Source of the DNA: CAKTOF01 sp964544345
Lineage (GTDB): Bacteria > Bacillota > Clostridia > Oscillospirales > Oscillospiraceae
DNA: 10,436 bases
Reading direction: 5' to 3'
Assembly (NCBI GenBank): GCA_964544345.1
Contig: CAZJBT010000078.1
Span: forward strand, 1 to 10,436
A program made the translations under genes and the position numbers. Shown piece by piece: positions 1 through 6,712 of this stretch (its first letter is position 1; each line of letters opens with the position of its first letter). A model generated the notes under the pieces. It saw only the letters and a list, made by a program, of their open reading frames with translations, made no database searches and was not told where the DNA came from.

Positions 1-1
1 A

Positions 2-52
2 GACTACCGCGCCGAGCTGCGCAAACAGGCCGAAGCGCTGTTCTACATCTAA
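2..52 (+). CDS. C-terminal tail of an unidentified protein (5' end outside window)
   Basis: Frame 2 is open from the window edge and reads DYRAELRKQAEALFYI followed by TAA at 50-52. The tail is charged and helix-like. A strong hairpin terminator begins 15 bases after the stop, which is what the end of a real + strand gene would look like. Seventeen codons are too few to name a family, and I do not recognise it. It is the only + strand gene with support in this window and converges on the LysR gene to its right. Confidence 0.5.
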   Translation, partial: DYRAELRKQAEALFYI

Positions 53-66
53 ATCTAAACAAAAGG

Positions 67-99
67 AAGCTCCCGTCCTCGCTTGGAGGACGGGAGCTT
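67..99. terminator. Bidirectional intrinsic terminator between convergent genes
   Basis: A perfect 14-bp inverted repeat (AAGCTCCCGTCCTC at 67-80, complement at 86-99) encloses a 5-base loop. On the + strand it runs into TTTGTGTTTTT; on the minus strand it runs into CCTTTTGTTT. It sits between the + strand gene ending at 52 and the minus strand LysR gene whose TAA is at 108-110, so it can serve both. Confidence 0.9.
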
Positions 100-107
100 T
101 TGTGTTT

Positions 108-1004
108 TTAGGCCGGGAACCGCTCCCGGAGCATTGCTTGAAACAGCTTCAGCGAGGTACTTGGATTGTCCTGCCGCCATACGGCCGGCACGTCAAAGCC
201 AGCGTCGAAGTCCGCGATCTTCAGGATGCGGCAGCCGCTGGCATGCTCCCGCGCGACCAGACCCGGAAGCAGCGAGACGCCCAGCCCTGCCCTGATGCTC
301 ATGACCAGCGAATCTAAGCTGCCGGTCGCGGTCGCGGATTTGAACGGGACGCCGCCGGCGGAATGGCGGCTGGAGAGATCCCATATAAAATCGTTTGGCT
401 CCTGTTCGCCGAACAGTCCGTTTTTGCCATCGATATACAGATTGCTTTCGTTTTGGAGCGCCGAGAGCGCCACCTCGCTCTTCCTGGCGAGCGGATGGCC
501 GTCCGATACCACGACCTGCATCTCATCGTGCAGGAGAAGGATCGCATCAAGCCCGCCGCGCTCGGCCGGGAGATCGAAAGAGAACACGATCCCAACGTCA
601 TACCGACCCTGTATGATCGCGCTTGCCGAGTCGCGCGAATTGAGCGGCACGACAGAGAACGCGATGCCGCGGTAGGCGGCCCGGAAGCGCCGGTATGTCT
701 CATACAGCGCCGGATGATAGACATTCACGCTACAAACCGAAAGCCGCCCTTTCTCCCCGCTGCCGAGCCGCTTCATTTGACGCTTGATCTCCGCAACGCG
801 CCCGAGGACGTCCGTCGCATGCTGATACAGCAGCTCACCGGCGTCGGTCAGGCGAAACGAGCGATTGTCCCGGATAATGAGCTGTACCCCCACGCTCTCC
901 TCCAGCTCGGAAATGTGCCGGCTGAGCGTCGGCTGGCTGATATACAGGTATTCGGCCGCTTTTGTGATATTCTGAAACTGCGTTACAACGCAGAATTCCT
1001 CCAT
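108..1004 (-). CDS. LysR-family transcriptional regulator with an amber codon just before its usable start
   Basis: LysR-type DNA-binding regulator of about 298 residues, the normal family length. The N-terminal winged helix-turn-helix is clear (ITKAAEYLYISQPTLSRHI), followed by the linker helix and a periplasmic-binding-like effector domain with the usual late motif (AGLGVSLLPG). The expected start is not the ATG at 1004 but the ATG at 1017-1019, which has an AAAGGAGG site 8 bases upstream and begins MTLE; codon 5 is TAG (1005-1007), and the next codon is the ATG at 1004. LysR proteins often begin MTLxQ, so a CAG-to-TAG change is the simple reading. Translation may restart at the adjacent ATG with loss of five residues from the first helix. 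It is the last gene of the minus strand run, after the solute-binding protein, and may regulate the acyl-CoA genes; its ligand is unknown. Confidence 0.88.
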   Translation of the reverse strand: MEEFCVVTQFQNITKAAEYLYISQPTLSRHISELEESVGVQLIIRDNRSFRLTDAGELLYQHATDVLGRVAEIKRQMKRLGSGEKGRLSVCSVNVYHPALYETYRRFRAAYRGIAFSVVPLNSRDSASAIIQGRYDVGIVFSFDLPAERGGLDAILLLHDEMQVVVSDGHPLARKSEVALSALQNESNLYIDGKNGLFGEQEPNDFIWDLSSRHSAGGVPFKSATATGSLDSLVMSIRAGLGVSLLPGLVAREHASGCRILKIADFDAGFDVPAVWRQDNPSTSLKLFQAMLRERFPA

Positions 1005-1059
1005 CTACTCCAGCGTCATTTGGCAGCCCTCCTTTATCGGATGCACGGGGAGCGATTGG

Positions 1060-1101
1060 GCGGAAACCGGCCAGCAGCATTTGCCGCCGGCCGGTTTCCG
1101 C
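1060..1101. other. Perfect 13-bp hairpin between the binding-protein gene and the LysR gene
   Basis: GCGGAAACCGGCC at 1060-1072 is exactly complementary to 1089-1101, with a 16-base loop. It lies between the stop of the solute-binding protein (1122-1124) and the LysR ribosome binding site. Neither strand has a T-run after the stem, so it is not a canonical Rho-independent terminator. It could stabilise the 3' end of the upstream message, attenuate LysR expression, or be an operator. Confidence 0.6.
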
Positions 1102-1121
1102 TGGTGTGTAAAAAAGGAGAA

Positions 1122-2836
1122 TCAGAAATTGATGAAGCGGAGATTCGGGTCGGCCGCGCCGATGATACGGGTGCTCGTGATCGAGCCGCCGTAAGCAAGG
1201 CCGGTGCTCCACTCGCACAGCGGAATGACGGAGTAATCGTTGTAGAGGTACTCCTGAAGCGCGGTATAGGCTTCACGCCGAGCCTCTGTCTCCACGTTGT
1301 GCTCGCCAGCGCTGATCAGATCGTTGATCTCCTCGCCCACACGGTTTGCGCAGTAGAAGCTCTGAGAGCTGCCGAGATACTGCATGAGCTGATACGGATC
1401 GTTGGAGGGGTTGGCATTGCTGTTGCAGACGATCTGGAAGTCGGTCGTATACGGCGTCTCCCAAGTCGGCAGGCAGGTCATAATGTCATATACCTCGATA
1501 TTCAATGTGATGCCGATCTCGCCCATATAGGCGGCAAAGGCTTCGGCGATGGTCGCGGCAGTCGAACCGGATTCGACGACCCAGGTCAGCTCCACATTCT
1601 CAAGGCCGCTCTGCTCCATGTACGACCGCGCCAGTTCCGGATCTCGTACTCATAGGTATAGCCCGGGACGCAGTATTCAGAAGCGGCGGGGATATACGAA
1701 GTCGCAGGAGAATACAGGACGCCGTAGCCCAGCTCCGAAAGCGCGTTGGTGTCGGTGCCGTAGCAGATGGCCTTGCGGAGATACTCATTTTCGAAGACCT
1801 CGGTGCCGTACTCTTCATCGTAGTTCAGCGTAAGCAGGGCGACCGCGCCGGAGGGAACCGCCTGCGCTGTTCCGATGTCCGGATTGGCGATGACGCGCTC
1901 CATGCTGGTCGTGCTCAGCGACAGTGCCAGATCGATCACGCCGTTCTCAAAATCGACCATCATAGAGGTCTCATCCGAGTATTGCAGGCAGGTGATCTTG
2001 TCGGCATAGCAGTAGCCGGTCGTGACAGAATCCGCGTTCCACCAGTTCTCCGCGCGCTCAAAGACAATCGAAATATCGATCGTGAATTCAGTCGGAACGT
2101 ACGAGCCGGAACCATTGCAGAGAGCCGGATCAAAGTAGTCAAAGTCATCGCCGCCATGTTCCTCGATCCAGCTCTTGTCGATGATGCCAGGATTGGAAAC
2201 CAGATCCATCCAGCAGCCGAATGTCACCTTGAACGGCAGCGAGAGCGTCATGCCATTGTCAGAGATGGCTGCGCCGGTGAAGTCAACATAGCGCGACCAG
2301 GTCGCTCCCATAAACGGAGACAAGGCATTGCACTCAAAGCTGTACAGCAGATCCTCGGCCAGCATCTGCTCGCCGTTGCGGTTGAATTTGACACCGTCTT
2401 TGACGGTCATGGTCGCAATGTTGGTTTCCTCATCGAAGCTGTAGTCGGACAGGATCTCCGAGATATAGATCGTGCTTTCCGGATCGATCATGAAAACATG
2501 ATCAAAGCAGAGCTGCAGGCCGGCCGTGCCTGCGCCGATGCTGAAGCCGGAGGTTCCGTCAAAGTGGCCGACAAACGCCATGCTCAGCGAGCCGACGGTG
2601 ATCTCCGTGTAAGGGTGATCCGCAGCGGCTTCGCCCGCGCCGCCAATACTGGCCGTGCCATCGACTGTGTTGCCAGGCTCGGGCGTGGTGTCTCCCTCCT
2701 GCGCATCGTCCGCAGGGACGTTTTCGACGGTATCCTTCGCGGGATCGGAGGCGGTGTCGTCTTTGCTGTCGCTACAGGCGACCAGCGAGAAAAGCAAGGA
2801 GAGAACGAGCAGGAATGCAAAAAAGCGCTTTGACAT
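1122..2836 (-). pseudogene. ABC transporter substrate-binding lipoprotein, SBP family 5 (peptide/nickel type), frameshifted
   Basis: Extracytoplasmic solute receptor of the OppA/DppA type. The start ATG at 2836 follows an AAAGGAG site; the first 21 residues form a lipoprotein signal peptide (FFAFLLVLSLLFSLVAC, lipid on Cys21), then an acidic Ser/Asp/Thr-rich linker. The body has family 5 features: a pattern like DGVKFxxNGExxxAEDLLYSFE and YLRKAICYGTD. The frame runs to about 1645 and would stop at 1586; homologous sequence resumes in another frame with DPELARSYMEQSG (from 1643) and continues to TGA at 1122-1124. Adding one base near 1643-1648 gives a 571-residue protein, a normal length. No permease or ATPase genes are visible, so it would depend on a transporter elsewhere. 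If the frameshift is real, the protein loses its C-terminal third and is very likely non-functional; a sequencing error is the alternative. Confidence 0.85.
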
Positions 2837-2900
2837 TTTAGGGTTCTCCTTTCTAGATTACCTTATTTTTCTATATTGCCTTGTGTTGCAGCTTCTGGTT

Positions 2901-2938
2901 CGGTCATGCCGGGAAACATCATCACATCCGGTCATACC
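2901..2938. repeat. Direct repeat CGGTCATRCC upstream of the binding-protein gene
   Basis: CGGTCATGCC (2901-2910) and CGGTCATACC (2929-2938) differ at one base and are 28 bases apart, just under three helical turns. They lie in the 111-base gap between the BKACE gene and the solute-binding lipoprotein gene, 65 to 102 bases upstream of its start. Same-face spacing would suit a regulator binding site, but chance cannot be excluded. Confidence 0.35.
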
Positions 2939-2947
2939 GTAAAACCA

Positions 2948-3946
2948 TCAATCATATTTGCGCGGCGCGCCCAGGCCGAGCATTTTACGAGCCTGCTCGC
3001 AGGTCGCGACCGGACGGCCAAGAATGCCCGCCAGCGAAACGGCGTTTTCCACGAGCTGGGCGTTGGAGTCGGCCTTCTTGCCGCTGCCGAGGCGGACGCT
3101 GTCCTCCATGCCGACGCGGATGTTGAATCCGTGGCAGAGCGCCTGCGCCAGACACGACCACTGCTGCGCGCCGGTCGCGATAATGTTGAGCATGGAATTT
3201 TTCGGGCGGCACTGCTTCAGCGTCTCCATAAAGATCGGCAGATTCCAGTTAGAGCCGGTGGTGTAAACGAGCGAGATCCAGTTCGGGTCGCCGCTCGGAT
3301 CGACCCAGCCCTTGTTCACCAGCGTCCGGACGTATTGCAGATCCGTCATCGCAAAGCACTCAAACTCCGGCTTGACGCCGTACTTCTTCATCTTCTCCAG
3401 CGCTTCTTCGACGTCGCCGTCGCTGATGCAGTAGCCGCGGTAGAGCGTCCACGGCTCGGGATGATCCGGCTCGCGCGGCTTCATCGGGATGCTCGAGAAG
3501 TAGCAGGAGACGTCGATGGAGCCGACCTCTGCAGCCGCCTCGGTGATCGCGGTGCGGGGCTCGCCGAGCGTGCCGCTGTCCGGATCGAGGTCACGACCGC
3601 AGATATTTGTGTTGTTGATGATCAGGTCAGGGCATTTTTCGCGGATCTTCGCGTTGACCTCGCGATAGATCTCGGGATTCCAGCTCATCTGACCGAGGTT
3701 GTCCTTTTCCCGGGCGTGGATATGCACCATTGCTGCGCCGGCGCGGTAGGCCTCATAGGCGCTCTGCACCTGCTCGTCGATCGACTCAGGGAGGTTCGGG
3801 TTGGCCTCCTTGCCCTGATTGGCGCCGGTGATCGCGCAGGTGACGATGGCGGGCGGGAATGTCGTCAGGCCGCGCTTCCATACGGTCTCGGTGTACCAGA
3901 TCGGGTCGCGCAGGTTTTCTACCGGATAATCGATGCGTTCTTCCAT
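2948..3946 (-). CDS. Beta-keto acid cleavage enzyme (BKACE, DUF849 family)
   Basis: Zinc-dependent TIM-barrel enzyme. Known members condense a beta-keto acid with acetyl-CoA and cleave it to acetoacetate (or the corresponding acid) and a new acyl-CoA; the founding member is 3-keto-5-aminohexanoate cleavage enzyme of lysine fermentation. The 332-residue sequence shows the family signatures: AIVTCAITGA near residue 33, VHIHAR with the zinc-binding His75 and His77, NNTN near 111, and VGMEDS with Glu281, the third expected zinc ligand. An extra N-terminal stretch of about 30 residues makes it slightly longer than typical members of about 275-310. The ATG at 3946 has an AGGAAGG site and follows the crotonase stop by 31 bases, so the two are probably cotranscribed. 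The substrate class cannot be told from sequence. It is the best preserved catalytic gene of the run. Confidence 0.92.
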   Translation of the reverse strand: MEERIDYPVENLRDPIWYTETVWKRGLTTFPPAIVTCAITGANQGKEANPNLPESIDEQVQSAYEAYRAGAAMVHIHAREKDNLGQMSWNPEIYREVNAKIREKCPDLIINNTNICGRDLDPDSGTLGEPRTAITEAAAEVGSIDVSCYFSSIPMKPREPDHPEPWTLYRGYCISDGDVEEALEKMKKYGVKPEFECFAMTDLQYVRTLVNKGWVDPSGDPNWISLVYTTGSNWNLPIFMETLKQCRPKNSMLNIIATGAQQWSCLAQALCHGFNIRVGMEDSVRLGSGKKADSNAQLVENAVSLAGILGRPVATCEQARKMLGLGAPRKYD

Positions 3947-3977
3947 GATTGTTGATCCTTCCTACATTGGCGTTCGA

Positions 3978-5098
3978 TCACTCGATCGGGTCTTCCTCGA
4001 TGAATTCGCCCAGGGGGGGATAAATGACCTTCCCCTTCTCTTCCGCGGCCAGAACCGCTCTGGCCTGAGCCTTGGCCGCCTCCCAGTAGATCGGACGATG
4101 CGGAGAAGCCTCGGTGGCAGTATTCCACATCTCAGCCGCGAAGGAATCACGCAGCTCATCTACGACGTCCTTCTTCCACGGCCGGCGGAGAACCTGCGTG
4201 GTCAGGCGCCGAGTCTGACGGGTGGCGGTATGCATGATCAATTCAGCCAGCTCCCAGGCGCGCTTGTAGCATGCCTCGGTATCCTCGTGGATCTCGTTGA
4301 CCATGCCATACTCCTTGGCTTTCTTGGCGGTAATGATCTCGCCGGTCAGCTCCGCATAGGAGAAGCGTTTGCGGCCCATCAACTCACGCCATGCGATCTG
4401 TACGCCATCGCCGGGCACCATATTCACACGGAAATGCTGCTCAGTGGTTCAAGCGTCCTTCGTGGCGAGCGTAATATCGCTCAGCAGCACCAGATCAGTG
4501 TGGAAGCCACCGCCATTCCAGACGGTGATCAGCGGGATCGGCAGGTTCACCTGATACTCAATGTCGCTGGTACCATCGATATAAGAGTGCTCATAAAGGA
4601 TCCAGTTGTAGGCCGGATCCTCCTCGGGCATCGGCTGATAGGGTCTGGACTCGTCCCGGTTGCCGCCATGGGCGCCGATGCTGGAGAACAGGTTGTCACC
4701 GGTGCCGCCAAAGATCATAACCTCCACATCACGGTCATTGGCCACATACTCAAACAGCTTGTGGACATGGGCGTGGACGGGCAGAGACCAGATCAGCTCC
4801 TCACCTCTGGTGTGAGCGCGCACCTCCAGAATGCCATGCTCCAGCTTCATCTGGAAGTAGGGAGCCAGCTCTTTGGAATATTCCTCAAAGGTCGCCTCTT
4901 TCGGCATGTAGCCGTTGGACGGGGGAAAATCGGGGCGCTTATCAGCATCCGTGTCCACAAAGTTTGGAATACGCTCGAGAATGTCATTTCGGTAACGCCA
5001 GCAAAGGCGTCAGTCTGATTGCAGTCGCTGCCTACAGCCTCATGATAATACTGCAGCTTTGGCTTCTTGGTTGGACGGTCATAACTTTGATTGCCCAT
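3978..5098 (-). pseudogene. Crotonase-superfamily hydrolase/hydratase (6-oxocamphor-hydrolase-like), with a frameshift and an internal TGA
   Basis: Acyl-CoA or beta-diketone enzyme of the enoyl-CoA hydratase superfamily. The start ATG at 5098 has a perfect AGGAGG 8 bases upstream. The first frame (MGNQSYDRPTKKPK...) loses homology near 5000, and coding resumes in another frame (RYRNDILERIP...); adding one base near 4998-5003 joins them. A second lesion, TGA at 4449-4451, interrupts the same frame between SDITLATKDA and TTEQHF. Repaired length is about 373 residues. Crotonase features remain: VMIFGGTGDNLFSS for the first oxyanion-hole region, and VPGDGVQIAW, which resembles the PGDGxH motif of 6-oxocamphor hydrolase relatives that cleave C-C bonds in beta-diketones. 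I infer that branch with moderate confidence; an ordinary enoyl-CoA hydratase is the alternative. Upstream is the VOC gene (68-base gap), downstream the BKACE gene. As written it cannot make a full-length enzyme. Confidence 0.82.
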
Positions 5099-5166
5099 AT
5101 AAGGTACCTCCTAGATAATGTGATGTTCCGTGGATTGGTTTCGCGTTGCAGGTTTTACGTGAGAAG

Positions 5167-5550
5167 TCAATCTTCTCGCACGGTAACCTCATAGACCACG
5201 CCGCCGGTACTCTTGGGATGCGTAAATGCGGTATCGCCCACCTTGGCGACGATCTTTGTCCCGGCGGCTTCCATTTCGGCGCAGGCCGCGTCCAGGTCGT
5301 CCGTCAGCAGGGAGATGTGATGGAACCCCTCTCCGTGGGTCGCCAAGTACTTCGGCACCACGCCCTGATCTCCCAGAGGCTCCATCAATTCATACTTGGA
5401 TTCGCCGATGGCCACCAAGCAGGACACCTGCCCCATGGCCGGGTACTCCATGCGACCCAGCTCCACCGCGCCGAAGTTTTTCTTCAGCATTTCCAGCGTG
5501 GCGTCGATGCTGGGTACCGCAAACCCAATGTGATTGACTTTTTTGATCAT
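5167..5550 (-). CDS. VOC-superfamily protein, methylmalonyl-CoA-epimerase-like
   Basis: Small metal-dependent protein of the glyoxalase/vicinal oxygen chelate fold, 127 residues. Methylmalonyl-CoA epimerases interconvert the 2R and 2S forms of methylmalonyl-CoA, linking propionyl-CoA and succinyl-CoA metabolism. The family pattern is present end to end: VNHIGFAV (His7), YELMEPLG (Glu54), GEGFHHISL (His77/His78), and HPKSTGGVVYEV (Glu121), matching the four usual metal-ligand positions. I place the start at the ATG at 5548-5550, 7 bases after AGGAGA, rather than at an earlier in-frame codon at 5586 that would overlap the thiolase. It starts 14 bases after the truncated thiolase stop. Short VOC proteins can act on other substrates, so epimerase activity is probable but not certain. 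Confidence 0.85.
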   Translation of the reverse strand: MIKKVNHIGFAVPSIDATLEMLKKNFGAVELGRMEYPAMGQVSCLVAIGESKYELMEPLGDQGVVPKYLATHGEGFHHISLLTDDLDAACAEMEAAGTKIVAKVGDTAFTHPKSTGGVVYEVTVRED

Positions 5551-5564
5551 CGTATCGTCTCCTA

Positions 5565-6209
5565 TCAAGCCATCAGAATATTGCACGCGCCGACCGTCGG
5601 GCAGCAGTGCAGCACGCCGATCGGGTCGGCGATCATGCGGGCGTTGAGCACGTCGTCGAGCGTGATGATCTTCTGGAACTGCGCATAGGGGTTGCCGCAG
5701 GCGTTTTTGTGGTTTTTGATGGAGGGATACGCCAGATCGGCCAGCGTGCCGCCGCGCTCATGAAGGAAGCGCAGGCCGTTCATCGCGCCCATCACCGGCA
5801 TCCGAACGCCGAGATCGCCGTTCAGATCCTCCTCTGCAACACCGACCAGGCCCTTCGGCATGGAGGTCATCGACTCGCAGCCGACAACCAGGCCAATGTC
5901 ATGAACGCCATAGGCGATGTCCTTCCACAGCAGGTTGACCGCGCCGCCGCCCGACGCGCAGGCGTTTTCCGTATTGTGCATCTCGATGGCGGTCACGCCG
6001 AGATACTGCATGATGTTCTCCGCGGTCTGCGTATCGTCGCGGGAGCGGCTGGCGTAGACGACCTCCAGCCGGCGGGGATCGGGCAGACCGGAATCGGCCA
6101 GCGCGGCCTTTGCCGCTTCCACACCAAGCGCGATGGGGCTGACTCCTTTCATACGCGCGAACTTGGTCTGGCCAATGCCAAGAACATAAACGTCACGCAA
6201 TCCGTTCAT
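5565..6209 (-). CDS. Thiolase (SCP-x/acetyl-CoA acetyltransferase type), N-terminal domain only
   Basis: Thiolases make or break the C-C bond of beta-ketoacyl-CoA. This 214-residue protein matches the N-terminal half of the SCP-x-like thiolase branch: VYVLGIGQTKFARM at residues 7-20, and NACASGGGAV with the acyl-accepting Cys84. It ends with MIADPIGVLHCCPTVGACNILMA and TGA, where full-length relatives of about 380-400 residues continue into a second domain carrying the catalytic His (GHPxGATG-like) and second Cys. None of that is found downstream in any frame; the VOC gene begins 14 bases later. The start ATG overlaps the OB-protein stop (ATGA at 6206-6209), with GGAGG upstream, as is usual for thiolase/DUF35 pairs that act as one complex. 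The product is probably inactive alone, unless a separate C-terminal half exists elsewhere. Confidence 0.85.
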   Translation of the reverse strand: MNGLRDVYVLGIGQTKFARMKGVSPIALGVEAAKAALADSGLPDPRRLEVVYASRSRDDTQTAENIMQYLGVTAIEMHNTENACASGGGAVNLLWKDIAYGVHDIGLVVGCESMTSMPKGLVGVAEEDLNGDLGVRMPVMGAMNGLRFLHERGGTLADLAYPSIKNHKNACGNPYAQFQKIITLDDVLNARMIADPIGVLHCCPTVGACNILMA

Positions 6210-6610
6210 TCTGCTCCCTCCTCTACAACGCGGAACCGATAACCAGTTACGATTTTGTCTTCCTCTTCCCAGAGATCATCCGGCACCAGCTCCATCTGCT
6301 GGCCGATCCGGTAGCCCTCCTCCCGATAGACAAGCGGCGCTGTGACCCGCACGCGCTCGGGGAGATTGACCATGCCGAGCGGATGCGGCGCGTCAAAGTG
6401 GTTATCGCCCACGCGCAGGATGGAGTAGGTGTGCAGCTCAACGCGGCGGTTCAGCTCGATCTCCTCCATGTCCGTGCTCAGGCATTTGGTACAGAATTCC
6501 CGCTGTGGGAATGCGATCTCTCCGCACGCACGGCACCTTGAGCCTAAGAGCACGATGCCGTCTGCTTTCTCCCGAAAAAGGTTTTCCTGGATCGGGACGC
6601 GCTGTTTCAT
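6206..6610 (-). CDS. Zinc-ribbon/OB-fold acyl-CoA-associated protein (DUF35 family)
   Basis: Partner protein of 134 residues that typically sits beside SCP-x-type thiolases and related condensing enzymes, where it helps bind or channel CoA substrates. A rubredoxin-like zinc ribbon is formed by Cys26, Cys29, Cys40 and Cys43 (CRACG ... CTKC), preceded by the usual helix (ENLFREKADGIVLLGSRC). The second half is the OB-fold part with strands such as VELHTYSILRVG and VRVTAPLVYRE. The start ATG at 6608-6610 has GGAGG about 9 bases upstream. Its stop overlaps the thiolase start by four bases, implying translational coupling. No catalytic role is expected by itself, and the intact gene next to a truncated thiolase is odd. 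Confidence 0.9.
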   Translation of the reverse strand: MKQRVPIQENLFREKADGIVLLGSRCRACGEIAFPQREFCTKCLSTDMEEIELNRRVELHTYSILRVGDNHFDAPHPLGMVNLPERVRVTAPLVYREEGYRIGQQMELVPDDLWEEEDKIVTGYRFRVVEEGAE

Positions 6611-6630
6611 AGATGTTTGCCTCCAGTCTG

Positions 6631-6663
6631 GATCCCCGCCCGGAAAGGCCAGGCAGGGGGATC
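6631..6663 (-). other. GC-rich hairpin in the leader just upstream of the OB-protein ribosome binding site
   Basis: Read on the minus strand, GATCCCC pairs with GGGGATC, and inside it GCCTGG pairs with CCGGGC (one G-T pair) around a CCTTT loop. There is a 2-base bulge on one arm, giving about 13 pairs. It ends about 9 bases before the GGAGG of the OB gene (minus strand order). No T-run follows, so it is not a terminator; it could affect translation start or message stability. Confidence 0.5.
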
Positions 6664-6695
6664 GTGTTTGCGAAATCGCTCTCGGGATGCAGGGA

Positions 6696-6712
6696 GCCTG
6701 CCAGCGGCAGGC
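6696..6712. other. Short hairpin in the leader of the acyl-CoA gene run
   Basis: GCCTGCC (6696-6702) and its exact complement GGCAGGC (6706-6712) enclose a 3-base loop. It follows directly after the TAG (6713-6715) of the possible small ORF and precedes the hairpin at 6631-6663 on the minus strand. No T-run on either side. Role unknown; it could be a 3' stabilising stem or part of a folded leader. Confidence 0.4.

Noticed and set aside
363..1655. 430-codon open frame on the + strand
   Set aside because: It lies antisense to the LysR gene and the end of the binding-protein gene, both of which have clear family sequence. The translation has no recognisable domain, and long antisense frames are common in GC-rich coding DNA.
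2876..3955. 359-codon open frame on the + strand
   Set aside because: It is the antisense shadow of the BKACE gene, whose HxH and VGxED motifs are unmistakable; the + strand product has no family features.
4449..4451. TGA in the crotonase as a selenocysteine codon
   Set aside because: Crotonases have no catalytic Cys at this position, no selenocysteine hairpin is evident just downstream, and the same gene has a frameshift.
3933..5018. 361-codon open frame on the + strand
   Set aside because: It is antisense to the crotonase. It is tempting because the crotonase itself is broken, but the minus strand carries the crotonase motifs and a perfect AGGAGG start.
5161..5177. Small hairpin GAGAAG/CTTCTC over the VOC stop codon as a terminator
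   Set aside because: The stem is only about 6-8 pairs with no T-run, and the next gene of the run starts 68 bases later with a strong ribosome binding site.
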